A stretch of DNA of 64,000 nt from Loripinus fragilis (taxonomy: Eukaryota > Mollusca > Bivalvia > Lucinida > Lucinidae). How positions within the stretch are numbered: the stretch's first letter is position 1; every line of letters starts with the position of its first letter. The translations under genes and the position numbers were made by a program. The notes beneath the pieces were generated by a model. It did not search any database and had not been told where the DNA came from. It saw only the letters and a program-made list of their open reading frames with translations. Below are positions 25,801-37,757 of the stretch, piece by piece. Location: positions 25,274,164 through 25,338,163 of the forward strand of contig OZ026524.1 in assembly GCA_964019695.1 (NCBI GenBank), read 5' to 3'.

Positions 25801-27149
25801 TCATCTCATTAACCTTACACATCTTACATATATCAATGGTCTTACTTATCTCACTAGACTTATTTTTATTTCTTATAAAATTGGTTTTACTTTTTACTTA
25901 CTTATCTTACGGGTCGGACCTCAGTTTGTTATCTCAGTAATATGACTGATCGTACTTATTTCGGTCTTTCTTATCTTACATACCTCACTCGACTAATTGG
26001 TCTTACTGTTCTTACTTTTATCGATTGATTTGCTTATATTTCTTTTCCCATTTGTCTAACTTAGCTTTTATTATCTCACTGGTCGGAAGTCTCTTACTTA
26101 ATATCATTGGTCTTACTTATCTTACTTATCTCACTTGACCTACTTATCTTACTTACTTCGTAGGTCTAACTTAACTTACTTATCTCCCTCGACTTACTTA
26201 TCTAACTTACTTCGTTGGTCTTACTTAACTTACTAATCTCACTTGATGTGCTTATATTTCTTACCCCACCTTCTTATCTCACTGGTCAGAAGTATCTCAT
26301 TTAATATCATTGGTCTTACTTATTTCACTTGACTTACTAGCTTACTTACTTCATTGGTATAACTTATCTTATCTATCTCAATTGATTTGCTTTAATTTTT
26401 TATCCCATTAATCTTACTTACAAATGTAGCTTACTTATCTCACAAGTTCGACTTCTCTTTCTCATCACATTAATATAACTTACCTTACTTAGATCAATGG
26501 TCTTACTTATCTTATTTATCTCACTTGACTTACTTATCTTACTTATTTCATTGGTCTTACTTATCTAACATAAATCACTTGATTTGCTTATATTTCTTAT
26601 CCCATAGGTCTTAGTTAACTGATTTATCTTACTTGTCAGAAATTTCTTACTTAATATTATTGGTCTTACTTATATTACTTATCTTACTTGACTTACTTTT
26701 CTTGCTCACTTTTTTGTCTTACTTAATTTACTTATCGCACTTCAATTACTTATCTTACTTCTTTCATTGGTCTTACTAAGCGTACTTATCTCACTAGACT
26801 ACTTCTCTTTCTCATCTCATCAATTTTACTTAGCTTACTTAAACCAATGGTCTTACTTATCTTACTTATCTCACTTGACTAACTTTTCTTACTTGTCTCA
26901 TTCGACTTAACTTCCTTATTTCCTTAGTTTTACTTATCTAACTTATATCACTTGGTTTGATTATATGTCTTATCCCATTCGTCTTACTTTATCTTACTTA
27001 TCTCACTGGTCAGAAGTCTCTTACTTAACATCAATGGACTGACTTATCTAACTTATCTCATTTGACTTACTTATCTTACTTATTTCATTGGTCTTACTGA
27101 GTTTACTTATCTCACTGAGTTTTCTTTCTTATTTCATTGGTCTTATCAA
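22867..27149 (+). repeat. 54-bp satellite, segment 8
   Basis: A 4.3-kb uninterrupted stretch of the same degenerate array, ending where a retroposon tail is inserted. Its frames (for example 25402-25755 minus, 25443-25739 plus) mirror each other and are repeat artefacts. Confidence 0.9.
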
Positions 27150-27575
27150 TATCATGGCGTGTTAATTTGATTAGAGTGTTCCTCTAATACATTAGAATAG
27201 TTAGAAGGCATCCATGCGAACTGAAAAATGTTTGTACTTCAACAACAGCAGAATTAAGGGCAAAGATTTGGTACCAGTAAAATGCATTTAAGCCCCCCGG
27301 TGGCTTAGGTTGCTGTCCGTTCTGAGGCGGTGGTTCTTATGTTGTTGAATTGTTGTTTGTTGTAATTGTGGGATTCTGTAATTGTTCTATGTTTTGTTGT
27401 ACGTTTCATTATGTCCCTTCTAGTTTTGCAATCATCTTGATTGGGAAGAGGGAAGAGAGGGCTGGTAGCTTTGCATAGTTTGTCTTCCTGGTGTCTCGCA
27501 ACTGTGGTGTGGCTCTTCCTGGTAGTGCCATGGGTTAGTCTGCAGTTTGTGATTGTGGTATTTCCTAATCATACT
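27150..27575 (+). mobile_element. Retroposon 3' end, subfamily B
   Basis: The sequence from ATCATGGCGTGTTAATTTGA through CAACAACAGCAGAATT, TTTGGTACCAGTAAAATGCA and AGTTTTGCAATCATCTTGAT to CTAATCATACTCA matches the copy at 49768-50466 (in reverse) and others in this window. Only 3' untranslated sequence is present. Satellite is found directly on both sides. No A-rich tail. Confidence 0.8.
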
Positions 27576-29775
27576 CATTCTTCTAACTTATCTAACTTAT
27601 TTCATTGGTTCAACTTATCTTACTCATCTCACTTGATTTGCTTACATTTCTTATCCTATTGGTTTAACTCAACTTATTTATCTCACTTCTCCTTCTCATT
27701 AAAGAATTTTATTTTTCTTACGTATAACATTGGTCTTACTAATTTCAGTTGATTTGCTTAGATTACTTATCCCATTGGTCTTACTTAACTGACTTATCTA
27801 ATTGAACAAACTTCAATTTCTTATCTGAAGTCTTACTTATCTTACATATCTCACTCAACTTACTTCTCTTACTTATTTCATTGGTCTTATCTACTTGATT
27901 TGCATATATTTCTTATCCCATTGGTCTAACATAATTTTCTTATATCAATGGTCGGAAGTCTCTTAATATCATTGGTATCACTTATCTTACTTATTACTTG
28001 ATTGGCTTATTTTTCTTATCTCATTGGTCTTACTTAATTTACTTATATCATTTATCAGACTACTTTGTTCTCTCATTAATCTTACTAATCATATCAATGA
28101 TCTTACTTATCTAACTTATCTCACTTGACTTACTTATCTTACGTATATCATTGGTCTTTCTTGTCTTACTTATCGCACTCGATTTGCTTATATTGCTTAT
28201 CACATTGGTCTTTCATAACTCACTGGTCAGACTTCTCATTCTCATCTCCTTAATCTTACAAGTCTTACTTATATAAATGAACTTACTTTTCTTACTTATC
28301 TCACTCGACTAACTTATATTTCTTATCCCATTGGTCTTAGTTAACTTACTTATCTCACTGGTTGGACTACTGTTCTAATCTCATTAATCAAACGTATCTT
28401 ACGTATTTCATTGGTTTTACTTATATTACTTATCTCTCTTGATATGGTTATATTTCTCATCCCATTGGTCTTACTTAACTTACTTATCTCACTGGTTAGA
28501 CTTCCCTCTTATCTTATTTATCTTACTTATCTTACCTATATCACTGTTCCTTCTTATCTATTTTATCTCACTCTACTTACTTATCTTACCTATTTCATTG
28601 GTCGTACTTATCTTCCTTAAACCACTTTTGCTTTAAATTTCTAACCCCATCGAACATACTTAACTTACTTATCTCACTGGTCCGTAGTCTCTTACTTTGT
28701 TGGTAGTACTTATCTTACTTAAGTTACTTATCTTACTTACTTCGTTGGTCTTATTTAACTCACCTATCTCACTTGACTTAATTACATTTATTTCATTGGT
28801 CTAACTTATCTTACTTATCTCACTTAATTGGCCTATATTTCTTATCACATTGGTCTTCCTTAACTAATTTATCCCACTGGGCGGAAGTCTCTTACTTAGT
28901 GTCTTTGGTCTTACTTATTTTACTTATCTAAATTAGCTTAATTACTTTGTTGGTCTTACTTAACTTGCTTATCTCACTCGACTTACTTATCTAACTTCTT
29001 TCATTTGTCTTCCCTAACCTTCTTATCTCACTAGTCAGACTTCCCTTTCTCATCTCATTAATCTAACTTATCTTACTTATATCAATGATCTTACGTATCT
29101 TAATTATTTCACTCGACTTACTTATCTTACTTATTTCATTGATCTTACCGAACTTACATATATCATTGGTCGGAAGTCTTTTACTTAATATCATTGGTCA
29201 TACTAGAGTTACTTTTCTCATTTGACTTACTTATCTCACTTACTTTGTTGGTCTTACTTATCTTACTCGACTTACTTATCTTACTTCTTTCATTTGTCTT
29301 CCTTATCTGACTTATCTTACTTGCGTTGCTTATATTTCTTATCCCTATGGTCTTACTTTACCTTCCTATCTCACTAGTCAGACTTCTCCATCTCATTGTT
29401 TTGATCTTACTCATCTTACTTATATCAATGGTCTAACTTATCTTAATTATCTCACTCAACTTTCTTAACTTACTTATCTCACTTGATTTGCTTATATTTC
29501 TAATCCCATTGGTCTTATTTAACTTACTAATCTCACTGGTCAGACTTCTCTTTCTCATCACTTCTCTTAATTATTTTATTGGTCTTTCTTATCTAACTTA
29601 TCTCACTTGACTTACCTATCATACTTATATCATTGGTCTAACTTAATTTACTTATGTCACTCGACTTACTTATCTTACTTACATCATTGGTCTTACTAAG
29701 CTTACTTATCGCACTGGACATACTTTTTTCTCATCTTATTTAACTTACTTATCTTATATCATTAGTCTCAGTCTC
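27576..29775 (+). repeat. 54-bp satellite, segment 9 (array end)
   Basis: The last segment of the pyrimidine-rich array. Around 29760-29795 it gives way, with no intervening unique sequence, to a purine-rich array that also has a 54-bp period. Confidence 0.9.
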
Positions 29776-29789
29776 AGTTATCTTACTTA

Positions 29790-31290
29790 TCACAAACCTG
29801 TTGAAAACAGTAAGACAGGAAAAGAAGAGTAAAGTAAAGAATAACGCAGACCTCTTGCGAAGAGTAATACAAGACAAGAAGAGGAGAGTTAAGAATGACG
29901 CAGACCTGTTGCTAAGTGTAAGACAGGGCAAGAAAAAAATAGGAATGAATGATGCAGACCTGTTTCTAAGAGTAAGACAAGACACAATGAGTAGGGTAAA
30001 GAAAGACACAGACCTGTTGCGAAGAGTAAGACAAGACAAGAAGAGTAGAGTAAAGAATGACGCAGACCTGTTCCTAAGATTAGGACAAGACAAGAAGAGT
30101 AGAGTAAAGAATAATGCAGACCTGTTGCAAAGAGAAAGACAAGACACTAAGAGAGAGTAAAGAGTGCTACACCTGTAGCTAAGAGTAAGATAAGACAAGA
30201 TTAGTAGAGTTAAGAATGACGCGTACCTGTTGCTAAGAGTAAGACAAGACAAGAAGAGAAGAGTTAAGAATAACGCAGACATGTTGACAAGAGTAAGATA
30301 AGACAAGAAGAGTAGAGTAAGGAATGACGCAGACATGTTGCTAAGAGTAAAAAAGACAAAACGAGTATAGCAAGGAATGACGGAGACCTGTGGCTAAGAG
30401 GCTAAGACAAGAAGGATAGAGTGAAGAATGACGCAGACCTGTTGCTTAGAGTAAGACAAGACGAGTAGAGTAAGGAATGATACAGACCTATTGCGAAGAA
30501 TAAGACTAGACAAGATGAGTAGAGTGAGGAATGATGCAGACCTCGTGCTATCAGTAAGACAAGACAAGAGGAGTAGAGTGAGGAATGACGCAGACCTGTT
30601 GCTAAGAGTAAGACAAAACAAGAAGAGTAGAGTAAAGGATAAGCAGACCTGTTCATAAAAGTAAGATGAGACAAGAAGAGTAGAGTAAAGAATGACGCAG
30701 CCCTGTTCCTAAGAGTAAGACAAGACAAGATAAGTAGAGTAAGGAATGACGCAGACCTGTTGCTAAAAGTAAGACAAGACAAGAGGAGTAGATTAAAGAA
30801 TGACGCAGACCTGTTGCTAAGAGTTAGACAAGATGAGTAGAGTACGGAATGACGCAGACATGTTGCTATGAGTAAGATGAGACGAGAAAAGTATAGTTAA
30901 GAATGACGCAGACATGTTGCTAAAAGTAAGACAAGACAAGAAAAGTAGAGTTAAGAATGACGCAGACAGGTTACCAGGAGTAAGATGAGACGAGAAAAGT
31001 AGAGTTAAGAATGACGCAGACATGTTGCTAGAAGTAAGACAAGACAAGAAAAGTAGAGTTAAGAATGACGCAGACATGTTGCTATGAGTAAGATGAGACG
31101 AGAAAGGTCGAGTTAAGAATGACGCAGACCTGTTGCTAAGGATAAGACATGGCAAGATGAGTAGAGTAAGGAATGACGCAGACCTCGTGCTATCAGTAAG
31201 ACAAGACAAGAGGAGTAGAGTAAGGAATGACGCAGACCTGTTGCTAAAAGTAAGACAAAACAGGAAGAGTAGAGTAAAGGATAAGCACCC
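29790..31290 (+). repeat. Purine-rich 54-bp satellite, array 1 (~27 copies)
   Basis: The monomer reads GTAAGACAAGACAAGAAGAG, TAGAGTAAAGAATGACGCAG, ACCTGTTGCTAAGA: 54 bp exactly. Because 54 is 18 codons, minus-strand frames (for example 29749-30336 and 30817-31209) carry an 18-residue repeat (SCLTLSNRSASFLTLLFL type); with no start context or unique flank these are regarded as artefacts. The array ends in a truncated unit (AAGGATAAGCACCCTGTTCC). A related array occupies 59447-63480. Confidence 0.9.
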
Positions 31291-31499
31291 TGTTCCTAAT
31301 AGACATTTTTACCCACAAGCTGACTTGGAAAGCGGACAGCTGACTGCGTAGTTTATGGTATATATTAGTGGGGGCTGTCTCAACAACTAACATGAGCCTA
31401 CTACAGGACTAGAACAGAACGTTACATACAAGAAATCCCTAAGATTAAACCGGATCGAGCAGTTTTGTCATATACTTTATCATTAATTGAGTCGCAACA

Positions 31500-31735
31500 T
31501 AAAATTTCCAACATTGTGCTATGTGCGACCAGCAACGCCTCAGATCAGCCTGCGCATACGCGCAGTCTGATCAGAGTCTTTGCTAGTCGATTGAAAATTC
31601 TACGAATGTTAAGCTACTGACTGAACAATATTTGGAGTTTCTTAGCTTAAAAGGGGGCTGCACAGGCTTGTCTGAGTCTACACTTGTGTAAATGCCAAAT
31701 TGTTTGAAATCACATGTCGAGGCTCAATCATGAAA
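31500..31735 (+). repeat. Dispersed ~230-bp repeat, copy 1
   Basis: Shares GACCAGCAACGCCTCAGATC, the palindromic GCGCATACGCGC/CAGTCTGATC segment and TCTGAGTCTACACTTGT with 58738-58965, same orientation. A partial reverse piece is visible at about 37080-37135. Both full copies lie within about 500 bp of a purine-rich 54-bp array. The 31291-31499 stretch before it shows nothing recognisable. Confidence 0.8.
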
Positions 31736-31807
31736 GAGTGTGTTGCCACTGCAAAGTTTACGGTAAAAAACCGTTAAACAGTACACATCAAAAGGGCATA
31801 TACATGC

Positions 31808-31808
<1 letters not shown>

Positions 31809-31872
<64 letters not shown>
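31809..31872. repeat. (TA)n microsatellite, ~32 copies
   Basis: Uninterrupted TA dinucleotides. The surrounding 31740-32680 is AT-rich sequence without a credible frame; I recognise nothing else in it. Confidence 0.95.
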
Positions 31873-31873
<1 letters not shown>

Positions 31874-32680
31874 TCAGAAGAAAAAGTTTAGTCAGTATTT
31901 ATGTTTTCTTATAAAATCAACAATACTGGATATATCATTGTCAAATTGTATACATCAGTTGTATTATCGCAACTTTACATGTATCCGTTTTTTTGTGTGA
32001 AAAATAATGCCTCTAGTAGACTGTATCAACCAAATTTCAAAATGCACGATGTGCATGTGCTGCGGTAAACAGGCAGGGTTATTTTCTCATATGCTGTTCG
32101 ATATTGAAAGAGAGTTGTTCCTTTTGCAATAATCCGGAGAAAATTCAGTGTTAGCTAGCTCAAGTCGCCGTCCAGGCTATCAGCCAATTTCAGAAATAAC
32201 GCGTTTTGACGTCTTGAAGCAGGTACACGTGTTGCTGACGTGTCACGAATTATCGTCTGCAAACACGTTTCCGACAAACTGGCAGTAAAAATGACAAGCC
32301 TCCGTCAGGCAAACCATGGATAACGACGCCACTTGAAGTTAGGTTCATAGTGACGTCAATATGACGTAACCGCTTCATGGCCGCTTGAAAACTTCTTAAA
32401 CACCTTAGACATGCAACAGATACGAGAATTTCCGTCTAAACTGTCAGGAATCGTCTAAAGGGCGCTAGATTGATTTTTGAGTTTTGAAATTTGAATTTTG
32501 ATTTGTGAAATTTTGGTGAAAATTGGTATATTTTCAGAATGTTTTGTTGAAAATGTTCACATTTGTAAGAAATTAAATGGATTTTATGTTGAGTAAGGTT
32601 TTTGTCCATATCAAGACTGTCTTACAAAATCATTTCACAAAGTGTCTGTACTGACTAAACTTTATTTTCTAAGTATATAT

Positions 32681-32871
32681 AACTTGTGATTTTCCAGGGG
32701 GTGGTCCAGATCCCCTTTTCCCGATCCCCTTTTCCCCCCATCTGGCTCCGCACATGGTAACAATACAAAATTAATTTATATAATATATATTAATTTTGTA
32801 TCGTAACCATGTGCAGAGCCAGATGGGGGGAAAAGGGGATCTGGACCCCCCCCCCTGGAAAATCACAAGTT
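32681..32871. mobile_element. ~190-bp near-perfect hairpin (foldback/MITE)
   Basis: The left arm runs AACTTGTGATTTTCCAGGGG ... CCATCTGGCTCCGCACATGG; the right arm is its complement, ending CCTGGAAAATCACAAGTTT, with an AT-rich loop (ATTAATTTATATAATATATA). The left arm carries one extra GATCCCCTTTTCCC duplication that the right arm lacks. Downstream, 32872-33370 shows GGACCCC-containing AT-rich sequence without a recognised feature. Confidence 0.8.
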
Positions 32872-33369
32872 TTATGGGTTTCTATAGAAATTAGTATTTG
32901 GACCCCAACTGAAAATGTTGGAGCCCTCCCGGAAAATATTGGACCCTCTCTGAAACCTCGGAAAAAGTTTGGCTTTCTTTGATAAATCAGTGTAAAACTG
33001 TAAAATATGTTGAGGACTTAAAAAAACGCTATTAGAGCTGTTTTCTAGCAGTGGGCCTGGACCCCCCCCCACACCCTGATAAGAACTCCTGGATCCACGC
33101 ATGACAACGGCATTAGCATCTATGTTCCGATTACAGCAGAGTGCTAGAAAGTATGGACACAGTTTCATCACAATCTCTGCATGTTAATAATATCCTGCAT
33201 ACGCATATACATGTATCTCATATGTAAATGCATATTCATCACATATGATCGTAAAGTAGACGGTCAGTTTCCCTGGGGAATTCATTAGACGACTGCAGTA
33301 ACATATTTACTTGCTATGAATTCGAAACCAAAGTGCGCTATTCATGCTTAAACACCAATATATTAATAT

Positions 33370-33580
33370 TTTAGTGGAGGGGGTTGTGAAGGTGTTGTTT
33401 AACGTCCCAGTCAACAGCTATAATGGCCATGTCGAGACGGTCATTGACGCAGTTACACTTTTTCCTTGGCAAGCTAAGACTAAACATTATATCTTTCGCT
33501 TCGAACTAACAACATCCCAGGGAGATTGATCATGATCAATCTTAATGAAAGTATGGGACCGGGCATGATAGGTGGTAGAC
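33370..33580 (-). mobile_element. SINE, family 2, truncated copy
   Basis: The plus-strand segments TTTAACGTCCCAGTCAACAGC, CTTTTTCCTTGGCAAGCT and GATCAATCTTAATGAAAGTA, then TGGGACCGGGC, align in order with the fuller copy at 62551-62879. The tRNA-like head is missing; sequence diverges after TGGGACCGGGC. Confidence 0.7.
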
Positions 33581-33656
33581 ATGAGAATATATACCCACCA
33601 CCCCCCCACCCGGCAAAAAAAAGACTGCTGAAGAGTGAAGCAGCCTGTGCAGCATC

Positions 33657-36600
33657 CACTACTGCACATAAAACCCATTAAATTTCGTTAAAAGTCCATA
33701 AAAATGCCATTAATAATCAAATTCCTGTTAAAATCATCCATTACTTTTCGTTTCTTAAAATTAATGGTTTTGTGTGTTCGGTCATTAACATTCATTATAA
33801 TGGCCATTAATTCAGCGGTAACGGCCATTAAAGAGCAAGTAAAATCATTATTTTTTTTATTAATTTACACCTTCTGTATTATTAATGACCATTAAAAGAA
33901 ATAATGGTCCATTAATTTTCGTTTTGTGATGTTTTAATGCCCATGAATTTGCATTCTGTAATGGCCATTACAAAAAGTAATGACCATTAAAACCTTTCGT
34001 GTCTATTGATGGCATTAAAAAGTAGTAAATTTGCAGGTTTGATATTTTAATGGCCATTAAATATATAAATATGCAATTCATTAGCATTAGAAAGCAGTGA
34101 AATATCGGGAACCAATATTTATACGAAACAATGTGCCATTATTTAAGTGGTAATGGCCATTAATTTAATTCAAGAGCAAGTATGATCATTAAAATACCAT
34201 TAATTTTTACCCTTGGTATGAAATGATGAACATTAAAATTTAATGGGCCATTATTTTCTGTTTTATGGTGATTTAATGCCCATGAATTTGCAGTATTAAT
34301 GGCCATTACAAAAACTAATTGCCATGAAAACCCCATTACATGTCTAATAATGGCCATGAAAGATGTGTTCATGAATTTTAAATTACTGAAGTTGGGAGAT
34401 CAATATTTTCATGGCCATTAATTTTTGGGACTGAACATCTTAACCCATTAATTTTTTAATAATGGCCATCAATAAAAAGATCGTCAGAGTATTTGATATT
34501 GTCCATTATTTGTACACTCATGTAAAGGTTAGTTTTTAACATTATCATTTTACAGCCTTCAAAACTTGCTGCACATTGCATCCATAGGTATGTTTGTGAA
34601 ATGAAGAGCTCCACCATTCAGTGCTTGTAAATTAAAATCGCCACATTTCTTGTTTCATGAAGAAATTGCCTGTGTGATTAAACTGAAATTTCAGGAAGAC
34701 AGAGAAAATTACCTCGAGAAATGCTGTAGGAAAATGAGTTTTAAAGGCAAACTCTATTAATTTCATCGAAAATCATAACATATCCTGGAGAAATGCTGGA
34801 GAAATTTCTCCAGCATTTATCCAGGAAATTTTAAAGCTTATCAAGGAGATTGTGGGCCTTTGTTACCTTTTCAGACACAAACCAATCTGCACTCCTACCA
34901 AGCATAGCTAGAGCCTGGAAACAGGATTTAGCAACTGCAAGAATACATAGGATATAGGAAAATATGCATTTGGGAGCCATGACCATGCTTTATTGAAATA
35001 ATGAAATCCGTGATACAGTGAGGGGAGTTTTAATGAGGTACACTGGTAATCAATTGGTAATCAATGTTAAACTTGTAGCACAAACATGTATTCTATGGAT
35101 CTTGCATTTGTAGAAATTTTGTGCATAATTTAACATTCCAAACAGTTCTATAATTCTAAGTTATGTATGCTACCAAACCCTGCTTGTCCATCAACAACAT
35201 GTGTATTACTGCTTCTGAGTACAAGCACAATCACCATGGAAGCGGGAACCCGCGAGGTGCGAGTAGTATGGCGATTGAAATTTTCAGTCAGGCGTCTCAT
35301 AAATTTAAGCACTACTTGGTTAGCAGGCTTCGACCACAATGCCTATAAGTCTGAACAAAGAAGAGAAGTAATAAAAAGAGTTAGTGTATTTTTGAAGAAA
35401 ATACAAAATCCAAAGCCATTAATTTAGCCTAAATGAGTTTTGAGCAGGATTTAATGGCCATTAAAGTTGCATCTAATGGATCTAATCTAATTTCATGCTA
35501 ATTATTTATCCAAACTATTTATTAATGGCCATTAGTTTTGAGTTAATATGGTTTTCTTTATATGTGACTGTGTCCTAAGAAGGATTCAACTTGGCCAATA
35601 ACATTTACACTAAAAATTCATTTCCATGTAAAAGAATGCAACATTTCTCAATAGAATCAGAAAGAAAAAAAGACTTTATTCTAAACGCTCTTGATGAGGC
35701 TTCATTTAGACTGTTGGTGTGCCTAATGTGTAAAGCCATTTGATCATGTCTTAGACTTTACTTATTGGATATATGCTGTATCATTATCATCCCCTTTAAC
35801 AAATTTCATAACGTTCCAAACTATGTTTTTATGTCACAAAACCAAATATCCAGATGAATTAAGTTTTCAAAAAAACAACATACCAACAGGTAAATGCTAT
35901 ATGTAACAATGGGATAGAATTTGACAATTATAATGAGAAGTACACAATTTAATGTTTAAAGATGTCTCTAAAATCGTGGAAATACCATACTTTATTTTTA
36001 CAATTATCTTAATAAAAAATTTTGTTTTACTTTCTGACTGAGAAAAATGATCAAAACATGCAATAATTCTAATAAACACATTTAATGGCCATTAAAATCA
36101 CTTAAATAAGAGCTGCAAATTAGAGTAGCTCCCCTTGAAAAATCTTATTTTTTCACAAAAGATTAATATGATATACAAAAATGATTTAAGACTTATTTTT
36201 TTTCTGAAATATTATATTTATTAATTTATCGGAATTTCGGATCTCTATTATTAACATACAGCAAGGTTGTGCCCTAAATTTATCAAAATGTATATGTGTT
36301 GCATTCACCAATGGTAATTATATTTTCATCAATATATAGAAGGATTCAGAAATAAAAAGGTTACATTAACTTGTTAATTGGCCTGTTTATCTCTTAAGAT
36401 GACAGGGGACTTAAACCAAAGTCCAGCAAGATTCTTGCTTGTCTTTCCTGCTTCTAAATGAGAAACAGGAAGCAGCACAAGAAATAGAATCTTGAAAACA
36501 TTGCAGTGGGCATAAGAGAAAATTAATGACCATTAACATATTTTTATTAGAAATTTGTCATGCTTATCTAATGGCCATTAAATTATGCATTTAATGCCCA

Positions 36601-37016
36601 TTAATATGCTGTTGATTTAAAAGAATTATGCCCATTATTTTCTATCCAATATACTAATGGGTAATAAATGCCCATAAATTTGTAGTTACATTTTCTGTTA
36701 TAATGGCCATTAAAAATAAAAAGCCATTAATAATGGCCAAAATTTTCATGGCCATGAAAAATAGACCATTAAAATTAACCAGCAACAATTTTAATGGGAG
36801 GTTTTAATGGCCATTAATTTTCACACACTAAAAATAATGCTTAAATGATGCTCATTATTTTTTTCAATTAATGGTTTGAGTTAATGGTATTTTGACAGAT
36901 TTTCAGTTTTGAAAGTGCATTTTACCATTAACATTGACCATTAATAGGACCATTTTTAATGAGAAATTTTAATGGGGGCCATTAATGGGATTTTAATGGG
37001 AGTTTATGCAGTAGTG
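33657..37016. mobile_element. CACTA/EnSpm-type element with palindromic subterminal repeats
   Basis: The element begins CACTACTGCACATAAAACCC and ends GGGAGTTTATGCAGTAGTG, inverted termini starting with CACTA. It is bounded by a perfect 3-bp direct repeat ATC (33654-33656, 37017-37019). CACTA termini plus a 3-bp duplication are diagnostic of the superfamily. Both ends (about 33680-34500 and 36500-37000) are crowded with the palindrome TTAATGGCCATTAA and variants; isolated copies occur at ~35453, 35523 and 36083. The ~2-kb centre is less repetitive and includes a 42-nt hairpin (34784-34825). No TNP2-like transposase is visible; open frames of 61-86 codons on both strands at 35148-35427 overlap each other and are unassigned. 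Probably non-autonomous. Confidence 0.85.
34784..34825. repeat. 42-nt hairpin inside the CACTA element
   Basis: CCTGGAGAAATGCTGGAGAA and its complement TTCTCCAGCATTTATCCAGG face each other with one unpaired-base offset and almost no loop. Confidence 0.8.
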
Positions 37017-37160
37017 ATCTGTGGCTAGTTAGAATGTTGATATTTGCCAAGAAACAGACTCAGATATCAAACTTACAAATACGCAGACGAAATCAGACTG
37101 TGCGGATATACAGGCTGGTCTGCGCCTTTGCTGTTTGCATAGCCAAAGTCTTCGAGAGCC

Positions 37161-37263
37161 TACCCAGCTAGCACACATTGTCGGACCACCAACAGCCCGC
37201 CAAAAATACGCCATGTATCGCTTGCGGGCCGTTCGCAGCCCGCTATTTTGTGCTTGCTGGGTA
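37161..37263. mobile_element. Small TA-flanked MITE, ~100 bp
   Basis: Left end ACCCAGCTAGCACA, right end TGTGCTTGCTGGGT, with T/A dinucleotides at both borders and further internal complementarity (GCGGGCCGTTCGCAGCCCGC). No coding capacity. Confidence 0.65.
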
Positions 37264-37284
37264 AATTACAGTGATCGATTAAAA

Positions 37285-37757
37285 AAAAAAATACCAAACT
37301 TTATAAAAAGGTTGGATTTAACTCGGATAAAATGCGACAGGTCTGCAACCTGGATTAAAACCCAAACACGGTTTATTGTCATGGTTTCCTCTTTAATTGT
37401 ACGACAGTTGGTCAGACCTCCGACTCAATGATGGCTCTGGGGTAAAGCTTAAATCGGTGGTTTAATGCCTGAGGCGTATCTGTAGCTGGGCCCACCGTGG
37501 CTCAATTTGAGGTTTTCTTTAGCTCTGACTATCTGTGAGTCGTGAGCCCGTTTCATTTGATTGTTTCTCCATGGTGATGCATTGCGGTAGTTTGGAAGCC
37601 TCCATGCCAGCTTAACAGTTTTTGTGCTTCAACAACAGCAGAATCTAAGTGGAGGTTTTTATTCCAGTGGAATGCATTTGGGACTTCAGGTGGCTTGGGC
37701 TGTCCGCGGGTTGGCCTGCTGTGTACGATTGTAGTATCTCCTGATCGTACTCACTTA
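37285..37757 (+). mobile_element. Retroposon 3' end, subfamily B, with coding remnant
   Basis: Begins in a degraded coding segment corresponding to the last ~45 codons of the frame at 9872-10429 (TTTCCTCTTTAATTGTACGAC against TTTAATTGCACGCC; then CTCAATGATGGCTCT), with an in-frame stop. It continues through GCTGGGCCCACCG, CAACAACAGCAGAATCTAAG and ends CCTGATCGTACTCAC. It links subfamily B to subfamily A. Confidence 0.8.

Noticed and set aside
15378..29775. Many hydrophobic open frames (Leu/Ile/Ser/Tyr-rich, up to ~140 codons) resembling membrane proteins
   Set aside because: They follow from a 54-bp, G-poor satellite that stays open in several frames on both strands; the peptide repeats every 18 residues and there is no unique sequence.
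35148..35427. Overlapping 61-86 codon frames on both strands inside the CACTA element
   Set aside because: Frames on opposite strands cover the same bases, none shows a recognisable domain, and there is no splice context that favours one.
33657..37016. Evenly spaced short repeats resembling a CRISPR array
   Set aside because: The repeat is a 14-bp palindrome at irregular spacing inside a CACTA element of a eukaryotic genome; no cas genes.
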